A stretch of DNA of 64,000 nt from Micromonospora cathayae (GCF_028993575.1 NZ_CP118615.1:1488001-1552000), one strand, 5' to 3'. Positions 8,145 through 19,111 are shown, numbered from the stretch's first letter. A program made the numbers and translations. The notes: generated by a model from the sequence alone, not told the origin.

Positions 8145-8627
8145 GTGACGTACGAGGAGTTCGCCGACGCCCGGCTGGCCGCGATGCTGCGGTACGCGGT
8201 CATGCTGACCGGCGACCCGCACCAGGCACAGGACCTGGTGCAGGAGACCATGGTGCGGGTCCAGCTCAACTGGCGACGGGTGGCCCGCGCGGACTCCCCG
8301 GAACGGTACGTGCGCCGGATGCTCACCCACCAGTACGTCGACTGGCGACGCGGCTCCTGGGTCCGCCGCGTGTTGCTGCGGGCCGAACCGGACGACGCGG
8401 TCCCGGTACCCGCCGACCACGCGGAGACCGCCGTCGAGCGGGACCAGGTCTGGTCCTGGCTCGCGCGGTTGCCCCGCCGGCAACGCGCCACGCTGGTGCT
8501 GCGCTACTACGAGGACCTGCCCGACGCGGAGATCGCCGCGATTCTCGGCTGTGCGGTCGGCACCGTCCGTTCGTCCATTTCCCGCGCCCTGGCCACCCTC
8601 CGGGCCGAACTCGTGGAGACCTGCTGA
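8145..8627 (+). CDS. ECF sigma factor (SigE family)
   Basis: 160 aa from GTG 8145 behind gggagg. Region 2 is seen in the first 75 residues (FADARLAAMLRYAVMLTGD, DLVQETMVRVQLNW, YVRRMLTHQYVDWRR) and region 4 in the last 60 (LPRRQRATLVLRYYEDLPDAEIA...CAVGTVRSSISRAL). It belongs to the SigE-type group common in Streptomyces and Micromonospora. The gene overlaps its downstream neighbour by one base (TGATG), implying coupled translation. The partner encodes an LCP-domain protein instead of an ordinary anti-sigma factor, pointing to a cell-envelope role. Confidence 0.9.
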   Translation: MTYEEFADARLAAMLRYAVMLTGDPHQAQDLVQETMVRVQLNWRRVARADSPERYVRRMLTHQYVDWRRGSWVRRVLLRAEPDDAVPVPADHAETAVERDQVWSWLARLPRRQRATLVLRYYEDLPDAEIAAILGCAVGTVRSSISRALATLRAELVETC

Positions 8628-9697
8628 TGACCGAGGACGACCTGCGGGCCACCTTCGCCCGACACGAGACGCTGACCCCGCCGACCGGGCCACTGCGGAC
8701 GGCCATCGACCGGATCGCCGCACGTCGGCGTCGGCGTCGCCGTCGCTTCACGGCTGTCGGTACGTCGCTCGCGTTGCTCGTCGCGGTGGTCGTCGGAGCG
8801 CCGCGGTACGCAGCTGACCCCGCCCGGTCGGTGGATGGCCCGGCGTCGCGCGCCGAGCTGCTCGGCCAACCGGGCGGCCCGCTCAACGTGCTGCTGCTCG
8901 GCGTGGACGGCACCTCGGTGACGGTGGGGGACCCGCCCCGGGCCGACTCGATCCTGCTGGTGCACATACCGGCCGACCAGCGCCGGATCTACCTGATCTC
9001 GCTACCCCGGGACCTGGCGGTGCCGATCCCCGGGCACGGGGTCGACAAGCTCGGCGCGTCCTTCCCGCGCGGCGTCGGCGACCGCGAACCGAGCCTGGGT
9101 CGCGGCTACCAGCTCACCAGCCGTACCGTCACCGAGCTGACCGGCGTCCGACCGGACGCCGGCGCGGTGCTCACCTATCCGGCGGTGCAGGCGATCACCG
9201 ACGCCGTCGCCGGGGTGCCGGTCTGTCTGCGGGAGCCGGTCCGCTCGGTACACACCCAGCGGATCTTCCCGGCCGGTTGCCAACGGCTCGATGGTGCCGC
9301 CGCCGTCGACCTGCTCCGGCAACGGCATGGGCTCGCCGAGGACGCCCGGGACCGGGACCGCAACGCCCAGCGGTACGCCGTGGGACTGCTACGACGCCTC
9401 ACCGAGCAGCGACTCCTCACCGATCCGGTGGGACTGCACCGGCTGATGCAGACCGCCGGTGCGGGCCTGACCGTGGACGCCGGCCACGCGGAACTGCCCG
9501 ACCTGCTGGCGCTGCGGGCCACGGTGACGCCCACCGAGCCGGTCGGCGTGCTGCTGCCCACCGTTGCGGCCGGGGACGCGCCGGGCACCCGGCACCTGGA
9601 CGAGGGAGACGGTCGGGCGCTGCTGGCCGCGCTCCGCGACGACCGGGTAGCCGACTGGGTGGCGGCGAACCCCGAACACGTGCTGAGTCAGGGGTAG
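8627..9697 (+). CDS. LytR-CpsA-Psr (LCP) family protein coupled to the ECF sigma factor
   Basis: 356 aa from ATG 8627. A short cytoplasmic segment with an Arg-only run (about residues 33-40) precedes one transmembrane helix (residues ~42-58), then an extracellular LCP domain: LLLGVDG, the Arg/Asp motif PPRADSILLVHIP, LPRDLAVPIPGHG, and RQRHGLAEDARDRDRNAQR. LCP enzymes attach glycopolymers to peptidoglycan. The N-terminal ~30 residues resemble the short cytoplasmic part of anti-sigma factors (DLRATFARHE), so the protein may also bind the sigma factor; that is inference from context. Confidence 0.82.
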   Translation: MTEDDLRATFARHETLTPPTGPLRTAIDRIAARRRRRRRRFTAVGTSLALLVAVVVGAPRYAADPARSVDGPASRAELLGQPGGPLNVLLLGVDGTSVTVGDPPRADSILLVHIPADQRRIYLISLPRDLAVPIPGHGVDKLGASFPRGVGDREPSLGRGYQLTSRTVTELTGVRPDAGAVLTYPAVQAITDAVAGVPVCLREPVRSVHTQRIFPAGCQRLDGAAAVDLLRQRHGLAEDARDRDRNAQRYAVGLLRRLTEQRLLTDPVGLHRLMQTAGAGLTVDAGHAELPDLLALRATVTPTEPVGVLLPTVAAGDAPGTRHLDEGDGRALLAALRDDRVADWVAANPEHVLSQG

Positions 9698-9716
9698 GCC
9701 CGACCGCGGGAGTGGG

Positions 9717-9929
9717 TCAGCGGTAGTCGTCCTCGTCGGCGGTGACGACGCGGGACTGCTCCACCGCGTCCCAGTCGGCCACCTCGAGGCCCCGGTGCGG
9801 CTCGGTGTCGCCGTCGACCGGCCCGGCCACCATCGCCTGCTCCACGGCGTCGGCCGCCGGGGCCTCCGGGTCCCGCTCGTCCGGGGTGAGGTGGTCGCCC
9901 GGGGCGAACTCCTCGTCTGGCTGGCCCAT
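9717..9929 (-). CDS. small acidic conserved protein
   Basis: 70 aa from ATG 9929, with gaaggaggg upstream. Highly acidic, with a PDEEFAPGDHLTPDERDPEAP start and a DWDAVEQSRVVTADEDDYR end. No domain is recognised; I remember similar small proteins in Micromonospora annotations as hypothetical. Probably soluble and largely unstructured. It ends close to the LCP gene, facing it. Confidence 0.65.
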   Translation of the reverse strand: MGQPDEEFAPGDHLTPDERDPEAPAADAVEQAMVAGPVDGDTEPHRGLEVADWDAVEQSRVVTADEDDYR

Positions 9930-10066
9930 CGTCCCTCCTTCGGCTCGCGCGGCAGGCTCTTCCACACCGTACGGGTTGAATGTCCTGCCCACCGGGAGGC
10001 CGTGCCAAACCGGGCGGATCGGCGGATCTGCCCCTCCGGGCCGGGGCCCGGTGCCAGGATGGGGCC

Positions 10067-10438
10067 GTGGGCTTCCTGATCCGGTTGGCGACCAGCGCGG
10101 TGGCGCTGTGGGTCGCCACCCTGATCGTGCCCGGCGTCGAGGTGGGTGGCCGGTCCGGGGGGCGGACGACGCTGACCCTGCTCGCCGTCGCGCTGATCTT
10201 CGGGGTGGTCAACGCGGTGCTCAAGCCGGTCATCCAGGTGGTCGGCTGTGTCTTCTACCTGCTGACCCTGGGCCTGTTCGCGTTGGTCGTGAACGCGCTG
10301 CTGTTCCTGCTGACCGACTGGATCGCCCGTCAACTCGACCTGCCGTTCCGGGTGGACGGCTTCTGGCCGGCGTTCTGGGGGGCGATCGTGGTCGCGGTGG
10401 TGAGCTGGCTGATCAGCGTCGTGGTCCGGGACAGGTAG
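10067..10438 (+). CDS. phage-holin-superfamily IV type membrane protein
   Basis: 123 aa from GTG 10067, with a weak aggatgg upstream. Four membrane helices are visible: LATSAVALWVATLIVPG, TLLAVALIFGVVNAVLKPV, GCVFYLLTLGLFALVVNALLFLL and AFWGAIVVAVVSWLISVVV. The FGVVNAVLKP and LTLGLFALVVNA motifs are those of the widespread small membrane family also named mycobacterial 4-TMS phage holin. No phage genes are nearby, so a lytic role is unlikely. Confidence 0.8.
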   Translation: MGFLIRLATSAVALWVATLIVPGVEVGGRSGGRTTLTLLAVALIFGVVNAVLKPVIQVVGCVFYLLTLGLFALVVNALLFLLTDWIARQLDLPFRVDGFWPAFWGAIVVAVVSWLISVVVRDR

Positions 10439-10583
10439 TCCGGCACGGGGTGGACCCCTCCCGGGTCGGTTGTGCCCGCTCGGGCCTCCTACGGGATACT
10501 GCCCGCGGAGGACAGCGCGGTCTCGCACCCATGGAAGACAGTTGGCCAGCACGGCCGAGAGCGGTAGTTAAGGAGCGTTTGAC

Positions 10584-11609
10584 ATGCCCATCGCTTCCCC
10601 TGAGGTCTACGCGGAGATGCTGGACCGCGCCAAGGCCGGCCGGTACGCGTACCCCGCGATCAACGTGACGTCCTCGCAGACCCTCAACGCCGCGCTCAAG
10701 GGCTTCGCCGACGCGGAGAGCGACGGCATCATCCAGGTCTCGACCGGTGGTGCCGAGTACCTCTCCGGCCCGACCGTCAAGGACATGGTCACCGGTGCCG
10801 CCGCGTTCGCCGCGTACGCCCGCGAGGTGGCGAAGAACTACCCGGTGAACATCGCCCTGCACACCGACCACTGCCCGAAGGACAAGCTGGACAAGTTCGT
10901 CCGGCCGCTGATGGCGATGTCCAAGGAGCGGGTGGCCCGGGGCGAGGAGCCGCTGTTCCAGTCGCACATGTGGGACGGCTCCGCCGTACCGGTCGCCGAG
11001 AACCTGGAGATCGCCGCCGAGCTGCTCGACCGGGCCGCCGAGGGCAAGATCGTCCTGGAGATCGAGGTCGGCGTGGTCGGTGGTGAGGAGGACGGCGTCG
11101 AGAACGCCATCAACGACAAGCTGTACACCACCGTCGAGGACGGCCTGGCCATGGTCGAGGCGCTCGGCCTGGGCGAGAAGGGCCGCTACATGGCGGCGCT
11201 GACCTTCGGCAACGTGCACGGCGTCTACAAGCCGGGCAACGTGAAGCTCCGCCCCGAGATCCTCAACCAGATCCAGGAGGCGGTGGGCGCCAAGTACGGC
11301 AAGGACAAGCCGCTCAGCCTGGTCTTCCACGGTGGCTCCGGCTCGCTGCTGGAGGAGATCCGGGAGGCGCTCGACTACGGCGTGGTGAAGATGAACATCG
11401 ACACCGACACGCAGTACGCCTTCACCCGTCCGGTCGCGGAGCACATGTTCCGCAACTTCGACGGCGTGCTCAAGATCGACGGCGAGGTCGGCAACAAGAA
11501 GATGTACGACCCGCGGACCTGGGGCAAGCTGGCCGAGGCCGGGCTTTCCGCCCGCGTCGTCGAGGCCTGCGAGCACCTGCGCTCCACCGGTACCACGCTC
11601 GCCAAGTAA
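10584..11609 (+). CDS. fba: class II fructose-1,6-bisphosphate aldolase
   Basis: 341 aa from ATG 10584 with aaggag at 10571-10576. Catalyses reversible cleavage of fructose-1,6-bisphosphate in glycolysis and gluconeogenesis, using Zn2+. Zn-binding and catalytic regions seen: NIALHTDHCPKDKLDKF (His plus catalytic Asp), EIEVGVVGGEEDGVEN, TFGNVHGVYKPGNVKL (His) and SLVFHGGSGSL (His). The length fits the actinobacterial type. Ends at a strong terminator shared with the convergent LOG-family gene. Confidence 0.95.
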   Translation: MPIASPEVYAEMLDRAKAGRYAYPAINVTSSQTLNAALKGFADAESDGIIQVSTGGAEYLSGPTVKDMVTGAAAFAAYAREVAKNYPVNIALHTDHCPKDKLDKFVRPLMAMSKERVARGEEPLFQSHMWDGSAVPVAENLEIAAELLDRAAEGKIVLEIEVGVVGGEEDGVENAINDKLYTTVEDGLAMVEALGLGEKGRYMAALTFGNVHGVYKPGNVKLRPEILNQIQEAVGAKYGKDKPLSLVFHGGSGSLLEEIREALDYGVVKMNIDTDTQYAFTRPVAEHMFRNFDGVLKIDGEVGNKKMYDPRTWGKLAEAGLSARVVEACEHLRSTGTTLAK

Positions 11610-11623
11610 CCCGTACCCGTGCA

Positions 11624-11660
11624 GGAGGAGCCCCCGGCCACCACGGCCGGGGGCTCCTCC
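11624..11660. terminator. bidirectional terminator between fba and the LOG-family gene
   Basis: Perfect 16-bp GC-rich stem (ggaggagcccccggcc, 11624-11639, with 11645-11660) and a 5-nt loop, 14 bp after the fba stop and just before the convergent stop at 11667. Confidence 0.85.
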
Positions 11661-11666
11661 CGTTGC

Positions 11667-12893
11667 TCAGCCCACCCCGCCGATCAGGGCGCGGGCCGCC
11701 TCGGCGACGTCGTCGGTCAGGTAGACCGTGCCGGACAGGTCACCGAACGGCGAGGCCGCCAGCAACGGCCGCAGCAGCGCCTCCACCGGCAACTCCCGGG
11801 TCCAGTAGTCCCGGTTCAGGAAGACGTACGCGCCGCTGGCCCCGTCGGTGCCGTAGTAGGTCTTCGTCGCCGCCTGGAACACCTCCTGCACGGTCCCGGC
11901 CCGACCCGGCGCGAAGACGATCCCACCCCGGGCCAGCCGCAGGATGGTGTCCTCCCGGATGGCGTTCGAGAAGTACTTCGCGATCTTCCCGGCGAACAGG
12001 TTCGCCGGTTCGTGCCCGTACAGCCAGGTGGGGATCGCCAGACCACCGGTCCGGGCCCAGTCGAGGCTGGAGAGTTCCCCGCGCGCCCGGGGCAGGCCGT
12101 GCGCCGGGGCGTACCGCTGCCGCACCTCCAGCGCCACGGCGGTGTACCGGTCGTGGTCGGTGAAGTCGGGAGCGGTGGCGAGCAGGTCGATCGCCGCCGC
12201 CAGGTCCTCCACCGGATGCGAGGCGAGGTACGCGCCCAGGTTCGCCGCCTCCATCACCCCGGGTCCGCCCCCGGTGACGATCAGCCGGTCGGCGCGGGCC
12301 AGCTCCCAGCCCAGCGTGGCCGCCATCCGGTACGGGCCGCTGCCGCGCGGTACGGCGTGTCCGCCCATGACGCCCACCACGGACTGCGGCCCGTGTGTCG
12401 CCAACCAGGCCCTGGTCGCGTCGGCCAGCGCGTTGTCCACACCGTGGTCGTGCAACCGTTGACCGAGCGCCTCCTTCACGTCGGGCAGCGCACCGCCGTG
12501 CGCCCGGAAGTGCTCGTACACCCGGGTGTCGTACATGCCGGCGAAGCCGCCCTCGGCGAACCCGGCGGCCAGCTCCTCCGGGGTGTATAGATGCGACGGC
12601 TGGGTCGGGTAGGGCAGTCCGGAGAACGGTGGCACCACGTTCGCCCCACGCCGGACCAGGTCCGCCCCGACCTCCCGGTCGGCGAACCGGCAACCGACGA
12701 AGAGGGTCCCGGCGACGTCCGTGCCGGTCAGATCGGGTACGGGGGACAGGTCGAGCCGGAGGCCCTGCACGGTCAACCCGGCCAGGCTGCCGGTGGAGAG
12801 CCGCCGGTCGAAGGCGGCGCGGGTCTCGATCTCGTCTGGGGCGGTGTGCGGCTCGATGACGTCCGCAGGTGGTGGGGTCGGCACGAGAGCCAT
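11667..12893 (-). CDS. LOG-family / Rossmann nucleotide-binding protein
   Basis: About 408 aa from ATG 12893; TTG 12911 would add 6 residues. A C-terminal Rossmann domain carries the lysine-decarboxylase-like (LOG) signatures GGGPGVMEAANLGAYL and PGRAGTVQEVFQA; the usual PGGxGTxxE is PGRAGTVQE here. The N-terminal ~150 residues precede it (GTLFVGCRFADREVGADLVRRGA, LYTPEELAAGF). LOG enzymes hydrolyse nucleoside-5'-monophosphates bearing cytokinin-like groups; these longer bacterial forms may act on other nucleotides. The function is inferred from motifs only. Confidence 0.78.
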   Translation of the reverse strand: MALVPTPPPADVIEPHTAPDEIETRAAFDRRLSTGSLAGLTVQGLRLDLSPVPDLTGTDVAGTLFVGCRFADREVGADLVRRGANVVPPFSGLPYPTQPSHLYTPEELAAGFAEGGFAGMYDTRVYEHFRAHGGALPDVKEALGQRLHDHGVDNALADATRAWLATHGPQSVVGVMGGHAVPRGSGPYRMAATLGWELARADRLIVTGGGPGVMEAANLGAYLASHPVEDLAAAIDLLATAPDFTDHDRYTAVALEVRQRYAPAHGLPRARGELSSLDWARTGGLAIPTWLYGHEPANLFAGKIAKYFSNAIREDTILRLARGGIVFAPGRAGTVQEVFQAATKTYYGTDGASGAYVFLNRDYWTRELPVEALLRPLLAASPFGDLSGTVYLTDDVAEAARALIGGVG

Positions 12894-12963
12894 CGTGCCC
12901 AACCCGGGCAAACGGTAAAACCGTCGGTGCCCCGGTGCCCCGGTGTGCGCGCTCGAACCGGCA

Positions 12964-12993
12964 AGAGCCCGGCGACCAGGGTCACCGGGCTCT
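12964..12993. terminator. terminator-like hairpin in a divergent gap
   Basis: Arms agagcccggcgacc (12964-12977) and 12980-12993 pair 13 of 14 positions. The gap 12894-13150 lies between two genes that both transcribe away from it, so neither gene needs a terminator here. Confidence 0.5.
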
Positions 12994-13150
12994 CGTCAAC
13001 CGGTTCCTGGGGAGGCTCCGGAACATCATTTCTAGCGGAGATGAACAGCCGGTGACATGGGCCGCAGGCGTGGCCGGGCCTCAACCGTTCAGCCAGCCAC
13101 CAGGGCGGACCCCCTCGCGGGCCGATTGGCGAAGCGGGTTGAATGGGACG

Positions 13151-13579
13151 ATGCAGAACCTCTTGCCGGAGCCGCCGGCCACTCTCCTGCCCGCATACGA
13201 CGAGGCCGAGGCCGCGCTGGCCGCCGCCCGTGAGGCCGGCACCGACGAGGCGTACGCCGAGGTGGCCGGCCGATTCCCGACCTTCTCCGCAGCCTGGGGC
13301 GAGTTGGCCGCCCGCGCGTTCGCGCAGGGTCAGGTCGTCCCCGCGTACGCCTTCGCGCGTACCGGCTACCACCGGGGCCTGGACCAGCTCCGCCGCAACG
13401 GTTGGCGCGGGCACGGCCCGGTGCCGTGGTCGCACGAGCCGAACCGGGGTTTCCTGCGCTGCCTGCACGTGCTGTCGAAGGCGGCCGACGAGATCGGCGA
13501 GGCGGACGAGGCGGCCCGCTGTGCCCAGTTCCTCCGCGACTGCGACCCGGCCGCCGGTGACGCCCTCGCCAGCAACTGA
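13151..13579 (+). CDS. DUF3151 family protein
   Basis: 142 aa from ATG 13151. An all-helical cytoplasmic protein, with the typical motifs LLPEPPATLLP, AFARTGYHRGLDQLRRNGWRGHGPVPWSHEPNRGFLRCL and a C-terminal AARCAQFLRDCDPAA. DUF3151 is conserved across actinobacteria and lies near fba in several genomes, as here. Function unknown; the repeat-like helices suggest a TPR-like scaffold. Confidence 0.82.
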   Translation: MQNLLPEPPATLLPAYDEAEAALAAAREAGTDEAYAEVAGRFPTFSAAWGELAARAFAQGQVVPAYAFARTGYHRGLDQLRRNGWRGHGPVPWSHEPNRGFLRCLHVLSKAADEIGEADEAARCAQFLRDCDPAAGDALASN

Positions 13580-13586
13580 GGTGTTC

Positions 13587-13634
13587 GCCGGGGCACCTTG
13601 CTGCCACTTCCATGCAGCAGCAAGGTACCCCGGC
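13587..13634 (+). terminator. terminator after DUF3151
   Basis: 18-bp stem with one mismatch (13587-13604 with 13617-13634), 12-nt loop, 8 bp after the DUF3151 stop. Confidence 0.75.
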
Positions 13635-13704
13635 GCCACTCCGGGCGGGAACGGCCTGGAGCCCTCCGGCCAACGGCGGCGGACCCGACGGGCCGTGGCA
13701 GGCC

Positions 13705-13805
13705 GCCTGCCGCGATCTCGGTAGCGGACTGGATTCCTTCGAACACCGCCTGCCGCGATCTCGGGAGCGGGTTAGAGTCCCTCGGCCACCGCTGCCGCGA
13801 TCTTG
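13705..13805. repeat. three degenerate 42-43-bp direct repeats covering the 3' end of the EspI-like gene
   Basis: The word gcctgccgcgatctcg occurs at 13705-13720 and 13748-13763, and as cgctgccgcgatcttg at 13790-13805. The last copy is the coding end (KIAAAVAEG) of the gene that stops at 13772; the other two lie beyond its stop. Confidence 0.7.
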
Positions 13806-16507
13806 AGCCAGGCATCCCGGGTGGCCGAGGAGAGCTGGCCGTACCGGATCGGTTCCCCGGTGTCGATCAGCCGCTCGTACGGCGCGAGCAGCACCGCCCT
13901 GGTCCGGGCGGCGAAGTGCTGCTGGATCGCCGGTAGGTCGATCTCCTTGCGGGACGGCGGCATCGACACCACCGTCACCGCCTGCCGGACCAGCCGCTGA
14001 CGGCCGCTCTGCTCCAGGTGGTCGAGCATCCGGGCGGCGGTCTCCGCCGAGTCGTTCCGGGCCGACATGGTGACCACCAACTGGTCGGTGGCGTCCATCG
14101 CGGCCTGCCAGTTCTGGGCCCGGACGTTGTTCCCGGTGTCCACGAAGATCAGCTTGTAGAACCGGCTGACCACATCCCGGATCTCGGCGAACGCCGAGGC
14201 GGTGAGCATCTCGCCGCCGGTCGCCGACTCGTCCGAGGCGAGCACGTCGAACATCCCCTCGCCCTGCGAGCGGACGTACTGCGACAGGTCCCCGACCCGC
14301 CCGTGCGCCCCCTGGAACTGGCCCAGGTCGCGCAGCATGTCCCGGACGGTACGGGAGTGGAAGTCCTGCTGGGCCCGCATTCCGAGGGTGCCCTGCGTCT
14401 CGTTGTTGTCCCAGGCCAGAACGTACCCGCCGCGCTTCTGCCCGAAGGTCATCGCGAGCAGCAGGATCGCCACCGTCTTGCCGGCCCCGCCCTTCGGGTT
14501 CACCACGGTCACCTGACGTAGGCCACCGAAGTTCCGGCGGACCATCTCGATGTCGTGCTTGACCTCCTGCTCGTGCCGGCCCGGCGGAAGCTTCACCAAC
14601 CCCAACGTCGACTTGTTCACCACCGCCCGTACGCCCATCGTGGCCACCGGGTCGGCCGGCCGGGCCTGGCGACGCCGGGCGAAGTCCTCGGCGGTCGGCG
14701 TGGCACCGTCCGACCAGAGCGGATCCGAGTAGCCGGCGGAGGCCGGCGGAGCCACCCGGGGCACGGCCGACTCGGCCGGGGGAGCCACCTCGGTGGCCCG
14801 CCCGTCGGCCGGAAACTGCTGTCCCGGCGGTGGCTGCTGCGACCCGTACCGCTGCCCCGGCCCTGCCGACTGCGGGTCCGGCCCGTACGACTGTTGGTCG
14901 GTCCCGTACGACTGCGGGTCCGGCCCGTACGGCTGCGCAGATTGCGCCCCCGGTCCGTACGGTTGCGCCGACTGCGGGTCCGGCCCGTACGGCTGCGGTG
15001 GGAAGTGCTGATCCGGTGTACCGGGTGGTGGGGCCGACCGGGACGGCGGCCCCCAGCCGCCGCCGGCCCAACCCGGCGCGGCGGTGTCCGGTACCGGGGG
15101 TAGCGGCGCCCAGCCGGCCGGGGACGGCCCGTGCTCGCCCAACTCGTGCTCGCGTGCTTCGTAGCCGGACTGCTCACCGTCGGCCGGTTCACGGGCGTCG
15201 GGTTGCTGGGTACCGGCCGGCGTCGGCGGGGGCAGCGAATGCCAACCCGGGCCGGAGTCGCCGACCGGCGGCTGCTGCCGGGGCACCGCCACGGTGCCCG
15301 CCGTTCCGGCCGTCGAGCCGGCGGTGCCTGCCGTTCCGGCCGTCGAGCCGGCGGTGCCTGCCGTTCCGGCCGTCGAGCCGGCGGTGCCTGCCGGTCCGGC
15401 CGTCGAGCCGGCGGTGCCTGCCGTTCCGGCCGTCGAGCCGGCGGTGCCTGCCGGTCCGGCCGTCGAGCCGGCGGTGCCTGCCGTTCCGGCCGTCGAGCCG
15501 GCGGTGCCTGCCGGTCCGGCCGTCGAGCCGGCGGTGCCTGCCGTTCCGGCCGTCGAACCGGCGGGGTCTGGCGGCACGACCGCCGAGCCGGGGAATGCCT
15601 GGTGCTGCTCGCCACGGCCACCGCCGGCGGTCGCCGACGGCGCGGTCGGAGCGGCGGGGGCGCCGGGCCGGGTCGTCGGGGCGGCGGGCGGTCGTTGCGG
15701 CGGGTACGCCCACGGGGATTCCGCCGCGCCCCGCACGCTGGATTCGCCCTGGACACCACCGCCGTCGCCGCTGCCGCCCGGATGGTCCGCGCCCGGCTGA
15801 CCGGCCACAGTGGCGGGAGTGCCCGAACCGTTCGTCACCCCGCCGGTACCTGCCGCGACAGCGGCCCCGGACACGGGCGTTCCGGGCATGAACGAGGTCC
15901 CGGCCGTCGGCTCCCCGTGGCTCGGCCCGGTGGCCTCCCCAACGGCATCACCAGGAACATCACCAGCGGCATCACCAGGAACATCGCCCGTGGTGGCATC
16001 ACCAGTGGCACGGCTACGGGCACCGTCGCGCCCGGCGTCGTCGCGCCCGGCGTCGTCGCGCCGGGCGTCGTCGCGCCGGGCGTCGTCGCGCCGGGCGTCC
16101 TCCCGCCCGCCGAACGCCGGGTCGAGCGTGAACGGACCGTCCAGACCGTGCTGCGGTACCGGGGCCGGTGACCAGTGGGCGTGCCCGGTCGGGGCCCAGC
16201 CGAGACCGGCACCGCTGACCGGTGACACCGCCGGCGTCATCACCGGCTGCGGGGCCCACTGGTCACCCGCCCACTGATCACCGGACCACTGGTCACCGGT
16301 CCATTGGTCACCGGTCCATTGGTCACCGGTCCATTGGTCACCGGTCCATTGGTCACCGGTCCACTGGTCGCCGGCTGAGGGCTGCCGCGTGGGGCCGGCG
16401 TCGGACCGGACCTGCTCCGGCGGCCAGAGCGGTTCGATGTCCCGTTCGGGTATCGGTCCCCCCTGCTGACCTGGCAGACGGACCCGGTCGGCGTTCTCGT
16501 GCACCAC
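13772..16507 (-). CDS. EspI/SCO5717-like MinD-family ATPase with a giant repetitive N-terminus
   Basis: 911 aa. The last ~280 residues form a ParA/MinD ATPase with deviant Walker A VVNPKGGAGKTVAILLLA, the switch DNNETQGTLGMRAQQDF and the Walker B-like LIFVDTGNNVRAQNW. About 590 preceding residues are disordered and repetitive: GDQWT units (eight, DNA 16256-16375), RDDA units (16022-16100), STAGTAGTAG units (15298-15570) and a Pro/Gln/Tyr part (YGPDPQSAQP). Proteins with this build, such as mycobacterial EspI, are linked to type VII secretion; no ESX gene is in this window, so that role is inferred. Confidence 0.8.
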   Translation of the reverse strand: MVHENADRVRLPGQQGGPIPERDIEPLWPPEQVRSDAGPTRQPSAGDQWTGDQWTGDQWTGDQWTGDQWTGDQWSGDQWAGDQWAPQPVMTPAVSPVSGAGLGWAPTGHAHWSPAPVPQHGLDGPFTLDPAFGGREDARRDDARRDDARRDDAGRDDAGRDGARSRATGDATTGDVPGDAAGDVPGDAVGEATGPSHGEPTAGTSFMPGTPVSGAAVAAGTGGVTNGSGTPATVAGQPGADHPGGSGDGGGVQGESSVRGAAESPWAYPPQRPPAAPTTRPGAPAAPTAPSATAGGGRGEQHQAFPGSAVVPPDPAGSTAGTAGTAGSTAGPAGTAGSTAGTAGTAGSTAGPAGTAGSTAGTAGTAGSTAGPAGTAGSTAGTAGTAGSTAGTAGTAGSTAGTAGTVAVPRQQPPVGDSGPGWHSLPPPTPAGTQQPDAREPADGEQSGYEAREHELGEHGPSPAGWAPLPPVPDTAAPGWAGGGWGPPSRSAPPPGTPDQHFPPQPYGPDPQSAQPYGPGAQSAQPYGPDPQSYGTDQQSYGPDPQSAGPGQRYGSQQPPPGQQFPADGRATEVAPPAESAVPRVAPPASAGYSDPLWSDGATPTAEDFARRRQARPADPVATMGVRAVVNKSTLGLVKLPPGRHEQEVKHDIEMVRRNFGGLRQVTVVNPKGGAGKTVAILLLAMTFGQKRGGYVLAWDNNETQGTLGMRAQQDFHSRTVRDMLRDLGQFQGAHGRVGDLSQYVRSQGEGMFDVLASDESATGGEMLTASAFAEIRDVVSRFYKLIFVDTGNNVRAQNWQAAMDATDQLVVTMSARNDSAETAARMLDHLEQSGRQRLVRQAVTVVSMPPSRKEIDLPAIQQHFAARTRAVLLAPYERLIDTGEPIRYGQLSSATRDAWLKIAAAVAEGL
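15294..15575. repeat. 30-bp tandem repeats, about nine copies, coding
   Basis: Units of the form ccgttccggccgtcgagccg plus 10 bp, alternating with a ccggtccgg variant to give a 60-bp higher order. They encode the STAG(T/P)AGTAG decapeptides of the EspI-like protein. Near-identity of copies suggests recent slippage or gene conversion. Confidence 0.9.
16256..16375. repeat. 15-bp tandem repeats, about eight copies, coding
   Basis: Units ggtcaccggtccatt and close variants, encoding GDQWT/S/A pentapeptides near the N-terminus of the EspI-like protein. Confidence 0.9.
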
Positions 16508-16576
16508 GGTTCCTCCCCCTATCCTCCTGCCGAGGATAGGCCCTGAAAGCCGCCCATCCGGTGCCGAACCGGGCGA

Positions 16577-18998
<2,422 letters not shown>

Positions 18999-19052
18999 CC
19001 CCCTCCCGGCCCCTCCCCGGGCCCCTCCCTCCCGGCCCCCGGGATCGCCCTT

Positions 19053-19111
19053 TTGATCATGAAGTTGTTGTCACTCCGCTCGGCGTGTCATGACAACAAC
19101 TTCATGGTCAA
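19053..19111. repeat. inverted-repeat element A (21-bp arms)
   Basis: Arms 19053-19073 (ttgatcatgaagttgttgtc plus a) and 19091-19111 pair with one mismatch around a 17-nt loop. The same arm sequence recurs in element B at 20113-20203, on the far side of the DUF559-like gene. Resembles a dispersed REP-type palindromic element. Confidence 0.8.

Noticed and set aside
10067..10438. Prophage remnant (holin)
   Set aside because: The small four-helix family is chromosomal and widespread; no other phage gene is nearby.
14617..15759. Other long frames across the EspI-like repeat region
   Set aside because: Repeat periods of 15 and 30 keep all frames open; only the frame with the ParA/MinD domain is supported.
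15294..16375. Tandem repeats as a CRISPR array
   Set aside because: Units are 15 or 30 bp head-to-tail with no unique spacers, and they encode in-frame protein repeats.
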